Shown here in pieces: positions 17,153 through 24,680 of a stretch of 26,609 nucleotides of DNA. Source of the DNA: JANLUX01 sp031366005 (GTDB lineage: Bacteria > Bacteroidota > Bacteroidia > AKYH767-A > OLB10); NCBI GenBank assembly GCA_031366005.1, contig JANLZB010000046.1, forward strand, positions 1-26,609, written 5' to 3'. The notes beneath the pieces are model-generated. The model was not told where the DNA came from, made no database searches, and was given only the letters and a program-made list of their open reading frames with translations. Position 1 is the first letter of the stretch. Each line of letters starts with the position of its first letter. A program made the translations under genes and the position numbers.

Positions 17153-17183
17153 CAAACTTAATACATTAATCACTTTATCCAAA
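17153..17183 (-). promoter_or_regulatory. Bacteroidota-type promoter of the hypothetical exported protein gene
   Basis: On the minus strand: TTTG (17180-17183), 19-nt spacer, TAAGTTTG (17153-17160). Exact consensus, about 52 bp upstream of ATG 17101. It decides the start codon of that gene. Confidence 0.7.
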
Positions 17184-17302
17184 TGATTAATATAAGGATA
17201 GCTTAAAAAAGATTTATTGAAACATGAGTTTTATCTAAAATCCAATGACATTGACCAAAATTTTCGTTGTATTTGCCATTAGAATGAATTACTTTTGGTG
17301 CT

Positions 17303-17332
17303 GGCTCTTCAAAATATTTGAGAGCCGTTTTT
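17303..17332 (+). terminator. terminator-like hairpin upstream of the DUF349 gene
   Basis: GGCTCT (17303-17308) pairs with AGAGCC (17321-17326), and inside it CAAA pairs with TTTG, with one bulged T. It is followed by GTTTTTAT. No gene on the plus strand lies upstream within the 300-bp gap 17102-17402, so it is either an attenuator in the leader of the DUF349 gene or the remnant of another transcript. The rest of the gap shows only the promoter at 17153-17183. Confidence 0.5.
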
Positions 17333-17402
17333 ATCTGGATATGTTAATGTATAAATAGCAATGTAAATAGGCGTAAAAGCCCGGTAATTAAATGTAAATT
17401 TT

Positions 17403-19520
17403 ATGGAAAACAAAGATCAAATTTCTTCCGCTTCTGCTGATGAGCAGGAAATGGAAACTCAAGCTGAAACAACAGCAGAAACAAATCCTGAAAACGAAAC
17501 ACAGGTAACAGAAAACAAAGAAGGTGAAATGACTGCTGTGGCAGAACAGCTTCACGAAATTCAGGAACAAGCTAATTCTAACGATGAGGAAACTCTGCCG
17601 GTATCAGATGAGATAACAGCAGAGAACCAGGTTTCACCTTCTGACCTGGAAGAACTTTACGAAGAAAATGTTTCAGCACCTTTAACTGATAAAATTGTTG
17701 TGAACCATGAAGAAGCAACAACTGAAAGTGAAGGTCCTTTTCCTGCTGCGGAGGAACATCATGAAGAAATAGAACACGAGCCGCTCGAAAATTTTTCAGA
17801 ATACAACAAAGAGCAGCTTACAGCAAAGATGGAAACCTTTGCTAATGACACCGATCTGAACACTATTAAAAATAAAGTTAATCTCGCCAGAGATGCATTC
17901 AATCATATATTAAGCACGGAACGTGCTGCAGCGCTTTCAAAGTTTTTAGAAGATGGTGGTGCAGCAGAAGATTTTCATCACCATGCTGATGAATTGGAAG
18001 AGCGATTTAATAAGGCTTACTCCAAATACGGCAAACATCGTTCTGAATTTATTTTAGGTCAGGAAAAATTGCGCAAGGAAAACCTGAAGACTAAACAGGA
18101 AATATTGCAGCACATGAAAAATATCATCCAGAATGAGGAGGATATGAGCAAAGCATTTAATGAGTTTCATGATTTACAAGCCAAGTGGAGAAACACGGGG
18201 CCCGTACCTCCGCAAAATGTAAATGACTTGTGGATGACTTACAAGCTTTACATTGAACGTTTTTATGATTACATTAAAATTAACCGTGAGCTTCAGGATT
18301 TAGATCAGAAGAAAAATCTGGAGATGAAGCTTCAGCTTTGCGAACGTGCTGAAGAATTGTTACTGGAACAATCATTGAACAAAGCAATTAACGAAGCACA
18401 ACAGTTACAGATTAAGTGGAAAGAGATTGGAATAGTTCCTCGCGAGAAGCGTACTGAAATCTGGACAAGGTTTAAATCTGCAGTTGATAAAATTTACGAT
18501 AACAAAAAACATTTCTTAGAAGGACTTCGTGAAAAACATAATGCAAATCTTGAAGCAAAAACTAAATTAGCTGAACAGGCTGAAGCAATTTTAAATGCTA
18601 CTTATGAACGTCATGCGCAATGGCAGGAAGGACTAAAAAATATTCTGGAACTTCAAACGGAGTGGCGCAAAGCTGGCCCTGCTGATAAGGCACAGAATGA
18701 CGCAATATGGAAACGTTTCAAAACCGCTGTTGATGGATTCTTTAAATTAAAAGATGATTTTTATAAAAAGAAAAAGCAGGAATATGCTGCCAACCTCCAA
18801 CAGAAAACGGAGCTCTGCATGCAGGCTGAAGGATTGGTGGAGAACAGCGATTGGAAAACTACAGCGAGTGAGTTAATTCGTTTACAACAGGAGTGGAAGA
18901 AAATAGGCCAGGTAGGATCTAACGATAAGAATGATAAAATATGGGCGCGTTTTAAGGCAGCCTGTGATGCTTTCTTTAATCGCAAAAGCGAACATTTTGC
19001 TGAACAGGATAAAGCGAATGAAGAGAATTATATTAAGAAGCTGGAGTTAGTTGAACGTGTAGAAAAATTTGAAAAGACAGATAATGCTGCTGAAAGCATT
19101 GATCAGTTAAAAGCATTTCAACGTGAGTGGAATGATATTGGCCTTGTCCCAATGAAAAAGAAAGATATCATCTGGGACAAATTCCGCAAGGCGATACAAG
19201 TGCATTTTGATGCATTAAAAGTTCGTCCTGATTTCAGACAAGGTTTTAGCACCCGCAATGAACAAAGTGGTTCACGTCCGGCAAGTCAGCGTGCACATCA
19301 TCCGCATGAAGCAAATGCATCACCTGATGAGCGTGGAATTGTGGTGAAGATGAATAAGCTGAAAGAAGAAGTGGATTTACTTGAAAACAATATTGGTTTC
19401 TTCGCAAAATCAAAAAGTGCTGCTGCCATGAAGCTGGAATATGAGCAAAAAATTCAGGCAGCTAAGGATGAGATTGCCAAACTGAAAGAAAAGTTGAAAG
19501 AGATAAAGAAGGTGAGTTAA
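17403..19520 (+). CDS. DUF349 repeat protein
   Basis: 705 aa, cytoplasmic, no signal peptide. Residues 1-135 are acidic and low in complexity (rich in E, T, A). The remainder is helical with five clear DUF349 repeats, each with a pattern like KWKEIGIVPREKRTEIW followed by FKxAxDxFY; examples start KWRNTGPVP, KWKEIGIVP, EWRKAGPAD, EWKKIGQVG and EWNDIGLVP. A weaker repeat precedes them. The last 60 residues form a coiled coil (KLKEEVDLLENNIGFFAKS ... KLKEKLKEIKK). DUF349 proteins are common in Bacteroidota and Actinobacteria and their function is not established. A strong terminator follows at 19553-19590. The leader carries a terminator-like hairpin. Confidence 0.92.
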   Translation: MENKDQISSASADEQEMETQAETTAETNPENETQVTENKEGEMTAVAEQLHEIQEQANSNDEETLPVSDEITAENQVSPSDLEELYEENVSAPLTDKIVVNHEEATTESEGPFPAAEEHHEEIEHEPLENFSEYNKEQLTAKMETFANDTDLNTIKNKVNLARDAFNHILSTERAAALSKFLEDGGAAEDFHHHADELEERFNKAYSKYGKHRSEFILGQEKLRKENLKTKQEILQHMKNIIQNEEDMSKAFNEFHDLQAKWRNTGPVPPQNVNDLWMTYKLYIERFYDYIKINRELQDLDQKKNLEMKLQLCERAEELLLEQSLNKAINEAQQLQIKWKEIGIVPREKRTEIWTRFKSAVDKIYDNKKHFLEGLREKHNANLEAKTKLAEQAEAILNATYERHAQWQEGLKNILELQTEWRKAGPADKAQNDAIWKRFKTAVDGFFKLKDDFYKKKKQEYAANLQQKTELCMQAEGLVENSDWKTTASELIRLQQEWKKIGQVGSNDKNDKIWARFKAACDAFFNRKSEHFAEQDKANEENYIKKLELVERVEKFEKTDNAAESIDQLKAFQREWNDIGLVPMKKKDIIWDKFRKAIQVHFDALKVRPDFRQGFSTRNEQSGSRPASQRAHHPHEANASPDERGIVVKMNKLKEEVDLLENNIGFFAKSKSAAAMKLEYEQKIQAAKDEIAKLKEKLKEIKKVS

Positions 19521-19552
19521 AAACCATTCCCTACCTCAAAAGTATAAAAATC

Positions 19553-19590
19553 AAGAGAGCGCAAAGTAAAAATTTACTTTGCGCTCTCTT
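19553..19590. terminator. strong intrinsic terminator after the DUF349 gene
   Basis: AAGAGAGCGCAAAGTAAA (19553-19570) is an exact reverse complement of 19573-19590, an 18-bp stem whose AT-rich top would open into the loop. The left arm is A-rich outside and the right arm is followed by TATTATAAG, so it may work in both directions. It lies 32 bp after the DUF349 stop codon. Confidence 0.75.
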
Positions 19591-19616
19591 ATTATAAGAT
19601 CGTTTTAGAAAAATAA

Positions 19617-19700
19617 TTACACCGTCATTATTTCTTACTCTTTTGTCTCCAGATGATTATCCACTTTTTTAATGTAATCATCCGTCATTGTAAGCTTCGT
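19617..19700 (-). pseudogene. frr: relic of the 3' end of frr (ribosome recycling factor)
   Basis: Read on the minus strand, the sequence gives KLTMTDDYIKKVDNHLETKE, then a TAA stop, then EIMTV and a second TAA (19617-19619). This is the standard C-terminus of bacterial ribosome recycling factor (..TDDYIKKVD..L..KEKEIMTV), with the lysine codon AAA changed to TAA. Upstream of about 19700 the frame no longer resembles the protein in any frame I checked, so only some 27 codons are left. The working frr gene must be elsewhere. The 71-aa open frame that covers this segment is a chance fusion and is not a gene. Confidence 0.7.
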
Positions 19701-19867
19701 AAAAATTAAACACATTGATGTAGGTCGGAAGGAAGACTGATATCGGATGAAACTATTTCTTTTTAATGTGGACAAACTACGCATGGGCTCGGTATTAATT
19801 GCAGTTGGTGAAAAAAACCAACAGCGGTTTGGTAAGGGTGGAAACACCAAAGGTTAAATAAATAGTG

Positions 19868-19920
19868 AAAGCGTAGTTTAAACAACGTTTAGTTAATTTA
19901 TTCTTCGTTTAGTTGTGGGG
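19868..19920 (+). repeat. REP-like repeat, degenerate copy R0
   Basis: Reads AAAGCGTAG ... CGTTTAGTTAATTTATTC ... CGTTTAGTTGTGGGG. It aligns with the second half of copy R2 (AAAGCGTAG ... CCTTAGTTAACTTAATA ... CGCTTAGTTGGGG). It lies directly before the SBBP gene promoter. The 400-bp gap 19521-19922 otherwise holds only the terminator and the frr relic. Confidence 0.6.
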
Positions 19921-19922
19921 TA

Positions 19923-19952
19923 TTGTTTAATTGCTATATAAAACTATATTTG
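19923..19952 (+). promoter_or_regulatory. Bacteroidota-type promoter of the SBBP protein gene
   Basis: TTG (19923-19925), 19-nt spacer, TATATTTG (19945-19952). Exact consensus. Transcription would start near 19959, after the longer reading frame start at 19931, which supports ATG 19991 as the true start. Confidence 0.75.
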
Positions 19953-19990
19953 TAAAGCAAAGGACCATCAAACAAACACCTTACTCTTCT

Positions 19991-22030
19991 ATGAAAAAAT
20001 CCCTCTTTGTTTTCGTAATCTTTAACAGCTTTATGCTGGCAACATCCGCACAAAACTGGCGTCAATGGGCTACCTACTATGGAGGGAGCGATAATGATTA
20101 TGTTAATTGTGTAACGCACGATAATGCTGGCAATGTATATATTGCGGGATGGACTTATAGTGCTGACAGCATTTCTTCCCCTGGTGCCCACCAAACGGTA
20201 TTTGGCGGTTCAGTGGATGCTTTTCTTGTAAAGTTCAGTACAACCGGTGTTCGCCTGTGGGCAACATATTATGGAGGAGCAGATGCCGATTATGGCTATG
20301 GCGCAGCCACTGATGCAGCAGGGAATGTTTATCTTACAGGGTACACCTTTAGCACCAATGCCATCTCTACTGCCGGTACGCACCAAACCAACCTTGCGGG
20401 AGTATCAGACGCTTTTGTTGTAAAGTTTAATGCTAACGGGGTGCGGATGTGGGGTACCTATTATGGCGGACCTGATTTTGACCAGGGAGAAAATGTAGCC
20501 ACGGATGGAGCAGGCAATCTATTTCTTACCGGGTATGCCATCAGCACAATGGGTATTGCAACAGCAGGATCGTATCAGGATACAAGCAAGGGACAATCGG
20601 ACGGGTTCTTAGTAAAGTTTAGCGGCACCAACGGTTCACGCATTTGGGGTACTTATTACGGTGGCACTGATAATGATGTGGTTATTGACATTGCTACTGA
20701 TGTTACAGGCAATGCGATTATTGGCGGATATACTTTCAGTACAAACTACATTGCCTCATCAGGCAGTTTTAAGGATACGATTGATGGATTTCAGGATGCT
20801 TTTGTCGCAAAATTCAATTCTGCGGGCAACCGGCTTTGGTCAACATATTACGGAGGTCCCGGCACTGACTATGGCTTTGGCATTGCCACCGATACTTCGG
20901 GAAGCATCTATCTTGCCGGGCAAACTCAAAGTACTTCCGGTATTGCCAGTGGTGGATTTCAAAATTCTTTTGGCGGATTTTCGGATGCTTATCTTGTTAA
21001 ATTTAATGCCTCAGGTAACCGGCAGTGGGCTACCTATTACGGTGGAGACAGTATTGAAGAGGGCAACGATGTTGCAACTGATGATTGGGGAAATGTGTTC
21101 CTGGCAGGAGATGCATACAGCGTTAATCCTGCTATCAACATTGCTACACCGGGCGGATTTCAAAACAGTAAGATCGGACAGGAGAATTTTTTCCTGGCGG
21201 CTTTTACCCCTGCAGGAACACGTACCAGTGCCTCCTACTACGGGAGGCTGCATGAAGAAGAAGCCCGCATTACAGTAAATTCTTATGGTGAGTTATTTTT
21301 AGCAGGCATTCCAAAAAGCACCACGGGTATTTCGTATAACGGTTTTCATAACGCGCATGGCGGAGGAATATGGGATGGGTGCCTTGTAAAATTTTCTGCC
21401 TCTGTGCCACGCACGGAAATCATTGTTAATAATCCCAATGTTCCTCCTACTCCTACCACATCACCCATAAAGTACGCTACTATTTCGCTTTTTCATGGCA
21501 ACACCGGTTCGATGACTGATTGCGCTCTACGCAATTTTTCAGGTTCCACCCCGCTGCCTGCTTCCGGTTCTTCGCTGGTTACATTCAACTGCTCTTTTAC
21601 CGGAATGTATAATAACGGTAGCACCCCTTCCCCTGTTTCGTGTGCAGCTCTCTTAAAAATGAAAGTCACCTTTCTTTCTGCTGCAGGTTCCACCGGAACG
21701 TACGATGCAGAACTGCTTCAATTAGATTTAACAGGTGGCACGTTGCCTGTAGGTATGATGTTAAGAGAAAGCCCTACCCTGGCATCCACCGGTTTGTTTA
21801 AGAGTACCAATTTGGGCAGCGGGCTGTATCGCGTTTCCAGCTTTTTTGATGTTTTTACTGAATTGAGTACAGATGCGGGAGCTTCGTGGGAACCCTCTAA
21901 CGATGCGCCAGCCCGGGTTGAGTTGCAGTATGATTCTACTGCTTCTATCCCTGCAATGGGTACCTGGGGAATGATCGCTTTTGGCATCCTACTTCTTGGT
22001 ATTGTAAAAGTTTATTTGAAGAACGTATAA
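19991..22030 (+). CDS. exported seven-repeat SBBP beta-propeller protein with IPTL-CTERM-like anchor
   Basis: 679 aa from ATG 19991, which directly opens the signal peptide MKKSLFVFVIFNSFMLATSA. Seven repeats of ~60 residues follow (about 22-455), each starting with W(A/G/S)TYYGG (the seventh is degenerate: SASYYG) and containing GN(V/L)(Y/F)LAGYT and DAFLVKF: SBBP-type repeats that should close a seven-bladed propeller. After a ~200-aa domain I do not recognise (starts YATISLFHGNTGSMTDCALR) the protein ends SIPAMGTWGMIAFGILLLG then IVKVYLKNV: a Pro-x-x-x-x-Trp-Gly box, one membrane span and a short basic tail, like IPTL-CTERM. It therefore appears membrane-anchored and sorted differently from the type IX protein at 7827-9146. 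Confidence 0.87.
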   Translation: MKKSLFVFVIFNSFMLATSAQNWRQWATYYGGSDNDYVNCVTHDNAGNVYIAGWTYSADSISSPGAHQTVFGGSVDAFLVKFSTTGVRLWATYYGGADADYGYGAATDAAGNVYLTGYTFSTNAISTAGTHQTNLAGVSDAFVVKFNANGVRMWGTYYGGPDFDQGENVATDGAGNLFLTGYAISTMGIATAGSYQDTSKGQSDGFLVKFSGTNGSRIWGTYYGGTDNDVVIDIATDVTGNAIIGGYTFSTNYIASSGSFKDTIDGFQDAFVAKFNSAGNRLWSTYYGGPGTDYGFGIATDTSGSIYLAGQTQSTSGIASGGFQNSFGGFSDAYLVKFNASGNRQWATYYGGDSIEEGNDVATDDWGNVFLAGDAYSVNPAINIATPGGFQNSKIGQENFFLAAFTPAGTRTSASYYGRLHEEEARITVNSYGELFLAGIPKSTTGISYNGFHNAHGGGIWDGCLVKFSASVPRTEIIVNNPNVPPTPTTSPIKYATISLFHGNTGSMTDCALRNFSGSTPLPASGSSLVTFNCSFTGMYNNGSTPSPVSCAALLKMKVTFLSAAGSTGTYDAELLQLDLTGGTLPVGMMLRESPTLASTGLFKSTNLGSGLYRVSSFFDVFTELSTDAGASWEPSNDAPARVELQYDSTASIPAMGTWGMIAFGILLLGIVKVYLKNV

Positions 22031-22079
22031 TCACAAATCGAACTCTGGCGCGGGTGTTTTTTTCTGTAAGTGATTACTC

Positions 22080-22095
22080 TCCCGATTTATCGGGA
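22080..22095. repeat. short perfect palindrome at the broken end of the transposase relic
   Basis: TCCCGATTTATCGGGA: 7-bp arms around TT. It lies 50 bp after the SBBP gene and exactly where the transposase relic loses similarity. It may act as a terminator for the SBBP gene or mark an insertion/deletion junction. Confidence 0.5.
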
Positions 22096-22278
22096 TACAT
22101 AAGCATGCAACTTTAATCCTTTGTTTTTAATGCAGTAATCGAAACTTGCAATGGCATTATCCCGGTACATTTTTCTTGTGAAAATATCTGCCCATCCTAC
22201 TACCTGAAAGGTGAGATAATGTAAACCGGTTTGTCCCGGTCGAGTGGGATTATTTGATAAGCGTCTAGCATAAAGCAA
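22087..22278 (-). pseudogene. REP-associated (Y1/IS200-type) transposase relic 1, N-terminal 63 codons
   Basis: The minus-strand frame contains QTGLHYLTFQVVGWADIFTR, then KMYRDNAIASFDYCIKNKGL and KLHAYV. This matches the N-terminal part of REP-associated tyrosine transposases (RAYT; pattern YFVTF..V.W.D.FTR..Y+D...DSL.YC..NKGL..HAYVIMSNHVH). It stops right before the His-hydrophobic-His (HUH) metal motif, so the catalytic part is missing. The only start-like codon is TTG 22278. Family assignment is by motif; the gene is clearly broken. Confidence 0.72.
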
Positions 22279-22308
22279 ATTTAGTGAATGTTAGTTGTGC
22301 GCTGTATT

Positions 22309-22389
22309 GTAGTAAATACTACAAGGATAGCCAAAGCGTAGGGGATACTACGCTCAGAGCCTCTATCCTACTCTACGCCTAATTGAGGG
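22309..22389 (+). repeat. REP-like repeat copy R1
   Basis: Begins GTAGTAAATACTAC (hairpin) then AAGGATAGCCAAAGCGTAGG and ATACTACGC (second hairpin, GCGTAG/CTACGC), then CAGAGCC and ...CTACGCCTAATTGAGGG. It lies upstream (minus-strand sense) of transposase relic 1. The gene-free stretch 22031-22399 is filled by this copy, relic 1 and the palindrome. Confidence 0.75.
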
Positions 22390-22399
22390 AATTAAATTT

Positions 22400-23065
22400 T
22401 CAAACCGGATTTGCCACTTTCAAAAAAACTCTTTTAATCACCCCGTTTTGATCAACTGCTTTAACAGTTAGTTTCAGCTTATCTGCTCCGGGTTTGTAAA
22501 ATAAATGAGAATGGATTTTTTTAATATATCCTATTTCTTTGCCCGCCTTCAAAACACGAACTGCTTTTGAATCATGCACATTCGATGATTCTTTTTCAAA
22601 TTGCAATACATCACCGGATTTAACCGTATTTGCAGGAAGGTTAGCATCGGATAGATGAGCCAAATCAGTGAGGAAATGCAAGCCTTTAACAGGGTTGTAA
22701 TCTGCCAGAAATTCAAAGTTATCTGTAGGTAATAAACCTTGCGTGTGTGCAAGTAAACAAAATTTGTCATCTGTTTGTGAGGGGTCAATTTCCCAAAAAT
22801 CATAAAAGGTTTTAATATCAGTGCGAACGGATTTCATTAACCGTTGCGCAAAAACTTCTAAAACACTACCGTTGTATTTTTGGTTTATATCAGGAAATTC
22901 TGTGTAGGGAAGAAAACCTTCTTCTTTTGCACGTTCAACAGCGGGAATCTCATACGTAAAAGTAAACTTGCCATCAGGATGTTTTTTAAGCACTCCTATA
23001 ATATGCCTGCGTTTACCTGCACCGGAACGCCAGCTTAAATAAATATCATCAAACTCTCTCATCAT
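22400..23065 (-). CDS. HIRAN domain protein with HipA-N-like region (partner of HipA-like kinase)
   Basis: 221 aa. The C-terminal part (about 130-217) looks like a HIRAN domain: GDVLQFEKESSNVHDSKAVR, VLKAGKEIGYIKKIHSHLFY, then LKLTVKAVDQNG. HIRAN domains bind DNA ends or stalled forks when fused to helicases. The N-terminal part (1-115) resembles the N-terminal sub-domain of HipA (IYLSWRSG.., FTFTYEIPAVERAKEEGFLP, a buried F-x-x-R-L segment). The gene starts 17 nt inside the end of the kinase gene, so the two are translationally coupled. By analogy with split HipBST systems it could be a regulator or antitoxin-like partner of the kinase; that is inference. No DNA-binding HipB is present. Confidence 0.75.
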   Translation of the reverse strand: MMREFDDIYLSWRSGAGKRRHIIGVLKKHPDGKFTFTYEIPAVERAKEEGFLPYTEFPDINQKYNGSVLEVFAQRLMKSVRTDIKTFYDFWEIDPSQTDDKFCLLAHTQGLLPTDNFEFLADYNPVKGLHFLTDLAHLSDANLPANTVKSGDVLQFEKESSNVHDSKAVRVLKAGKEIGYIKKIHSHLFYKPGADKLKLTVKAVDQNGVIKRVFLKVANPV

Positions 23066-24113
23066 GCAGGGATTTTATTCTCAGAAAACGCAAATTTACC
23101 AATTTTAAAATTAAACGTTTTCGGGCTTCATTTAGTTTGTATTGTATTAAATTTAACGGAACGTTATCATCTATATGGGTAATAATATTTTCAATTGCCT
23201 GACTATCAAATTTTGAAATAACCCTTTCAAGGATTTTACATACTGTTTCGTTATAAGCAGAATCATGCAGGCGTGTAATTAAATCGAAGTGATTCAATTT
23301 TGCCTGTTCCCAATGAATTTCAGAAACTCCTCTATTGAGATAGGAAGTTAATTCAGTTTCATTTGCCAACATACTATTTACTTTTTCTTCTGTTAATTCT
23401 CTGCCCAAACTACTGCCACTGTCGTATATCGGAGCAAAATCTTTTGTTTTTTGCCAATAAAGTTTAACGGCATTTCCTTCTGCATTCATCTCCATTTTAT
23501 CAAAATCAAATAATCGTTTGTAAATCCATTTGATTATACGCGGTAAGTTTTCAAATGTCCCATGCTTTACTGATTTTTCAATTTCAATAATTGATGAAGT
23601 TGTTAAGGTTATTTGATTGATGAAAGCCCAGTTTTCCTGGTGCCTGTCGCCATTGCCAATAAGAGAATCGAAAATTATGATTTCAATAATGTGTTCGATA
23701 TAATTGTTCAATTTAAAAGTTTCCAGTGCTTTTTCGATCAACTGGAATGAGTATAAACTGCGGGTTGCTTTTACATCCGGTGTAAACTTGTTCTCGTATG
23801 CCTGTAAATATTTGCCGCCCTCAATCAATTCTTCTCTATCAGCGTTTATCATGTCTTTACTCAGGCAACCCATTTCATTGTTATCAATTGCAGGAATATA
23901 TTTGAGTAAATTAAAACCAAGCAATTTGCCAAATTGTGTTGCAATTATTTCGCTCCAAAATTCAAAGAAGTAATCTCGCCCGTCTGTTTTGTAGCTTCTT
24001 TTGAAATAATAGAAAACACCTTCAGGGCTTTGAACATATTTTTTACTGCGTGTTCCGCCTGTATTAAACCATAGCTGCTGATTCCAGTTTGTTATGTCAA
24101 TTATTTCAGGCAT
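23049..24113 (-). CDS. HipA-like serine/threonine kinase (HipA C-terminal type)
   Basis: 354 aa. HipA kinases phosphorylate glutamyl- or other tRNA synthetases and arrest growth. Visible: glycine-rich GGTRSKKYV (19-27) as a likely ATP loop, K38 in VFYYFKRS, E55 in FWSEIIATQFGKLLG, catalytic loop GNGDRHQENW (D156, N161) and the metal-binding DSGSSLGREL (D231, in the DFG position). The N-terminal HipA sub-domain is lacking, as it is carried by the separate downstream HIRAN gene. Length is shorter than classical HipA (~440 aa), consistent with a split kinase. All catalytic residues are present, so it is probably active. Upstream lie transposase relics and REP repeats instead of a hipB gene. Confidence 0.82.
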   Translation of the reverse strand: MPEIIDITNWNQQLWFNTGGTRSKKYVQSPEGVFYYFKRSYKTDGRDYFFEFWSEIIATQFGKLLGFNLLKYIPAIDNNEMGCLSKDMINADREELIEGGKYLQAYENKFTPDVKATRSLYSFQLIEKALETFKLNNYIEHIIEIIIFDSLIGNGDRHQENWAFINQITLTTSSIIEIEKSVKHGTFENLPRIIKWIYKRLFDFDKMEMNAEGNAVKLYWQKTKDFAPIYDSGSSLGRELTEEKVNSMLANETELTSYLNRGVSEIHWEQAKLNHFDLITRLHDSAYNETVCKILERVISKFDSQAIENIITHIDDNVPLNLIQYKLNEARKRLILKLVNLRFLRIKSLHDERV

Positions 24114-24130
24114 GGATTTATTTTATTTTT

Positions 24131-24228
24131 TTTCTTGAATGGAAGATTGCAAGCTCAACTACCTGGAAAGCGAGATAATATAATCCAGTTTGATTTTTTT
24201 ATTTGATAAACGTCTGGCACAAAGCAAA
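24131..24228 (-). pseudogene. REP-associated transposase relic 2 (about 20-30 codons, frameshifted)
   Basis: The minus strand reads TTGCTTTGTGCCAGACG ... (LLCARRLSN) and, after a frame change, QTGLYYLAFQVVELAIFHSR. This is the same N-terminus as relic 1 (LLYARRLSN ... QTGLHYLTFQVVGWAD) and is then lost. It lies directly upstream of the HipA-like kinase gene, about 18 bp from its ATG. Confidence 0.6.
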
Positions 24229-24257
24229 TGTAATGGAACATTGGTTGTTTGTAAATT

Positions 24258-24331
24258 GTAGTTAATACTACAAGGATAGTCAAAGCGTAGTGAATAGTAC
24301 CTTAGTTAACTTAATACGCTTAGTTGGGGGG
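24258..24331 (+). repeat. REP-like repeat copy R2
   Basis: GTAGTTAATACTAC, AAGGATAGTCAAAGCGTAGT, then a variant middle (GAATAGTACCTTAGTTAAC) and ACGCTTAGTTGGGGGG. Same orientation as R1, R3 and R4. Lies 5' (minus-strand sense) of relic 2. Confidence 0.75.
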
Positions 24332-24361
24332 ATTATTTGATAACCGTCCGGCGCAAAGCAA
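24332..24361 (-). pseudogene. REP-associated transposase relic 3 (about 10 codons)
   Basis: Minus strand TTGCTTTGCGCCGGACGG, then TTATCAAATAATCCC (LLCAGRLSNNP), matching the first codons of relic 1 (LLYARRLSNNP). Ends abruptly at copy R2. It is the shortest of the three relics. Confidence 0.55.
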
Positions 24362-24390
24362 ATATAATGGAACGTTGGTTGTTGTAATTT

Positions 24391-24480
24391 GTAGTTAATA
24401 CTACAAGCATAGTCAAAACGTAGTGGATACTACGCTCAGAGCCTTTTTTTATTTTGGACAATCTCCGCTTAGTTGGGGGA
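24391..24480 (+). repeat. REP-like repeat copy R3
   Basis: GTAGTTAATACTAC, AAGCATAGTCAAAACGTAGT, GGATACTACGCTCAGAGCC, a T-rich stretch, TTTTGGACAATCTCCGCTTA and GTTGGGGG. Complete copy, nearly identical to R4. Confidence 0.78.
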
Positions 24481-24545
24481 TGACTTCGGAATGGTGAGTA
24501 GTGATACTTAAAAACTTAAATTTAATAAGGAGTGGATACTTTTTT

Positions 24546-24576
24546 GTCATGCTGGTTGCAACTTGTGAAATAGTTG
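24546..24576 (+). repeat. diverged 'gtcatcctgaaagg' family repeat
   Basis: GTCATGCTGGTTGCAACTTG then TGAAATAGTTG. The second half is identical to the inverted unit at 12852-12882, which suggests that the repeat family of the GIY-YIG cassette also occurs here. Confidence 0.5.
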
Positions 24577-24638
24577 TAATGAGGGAGGGAACGCACATTG
24601 GTTGGTTGGAAGAGGTTGGTTATCTAAAGCCATGAAAC

Positions 24639-24674
24639 CGCAGAGTCTCGCGAAATAAAAGCGAAGACTCTGCG
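24639..24674. repeat. inverted repeat with 10-bp perfect arms
   Basis: CGCAGAGTCT (24639-24648) and AGACTCTGCG (24665-24674) are exact complements, extended inward by CGC/GCG with one bulge; loop GAAATAAAA. It lies between copies R3 and R4 and is not a transposase relic. No T-run follows. Confidence 0.65.
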
Positions 24675-24680
24675 AGTACT

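Noticed and set aside
17102..17402. Riboswitch upstream of the DUF349 gene
   Set aside because: Only a simple terminator-like hairpin is seen; no conserved aptamer core could be recognised.
19635..19850. 71-codon minus-strand open frame
   Set aside because: Only its last ~20 codons resemble a protein (frr end); the rest is unrelated, so it is a chance fusion over a relic.
20661..21278. 205-codon plus-strand frame inside the SBBP gene
   Set aside because: It is a second frame kept open by the periodic repeats of the SBBP protein; no start context or domain.
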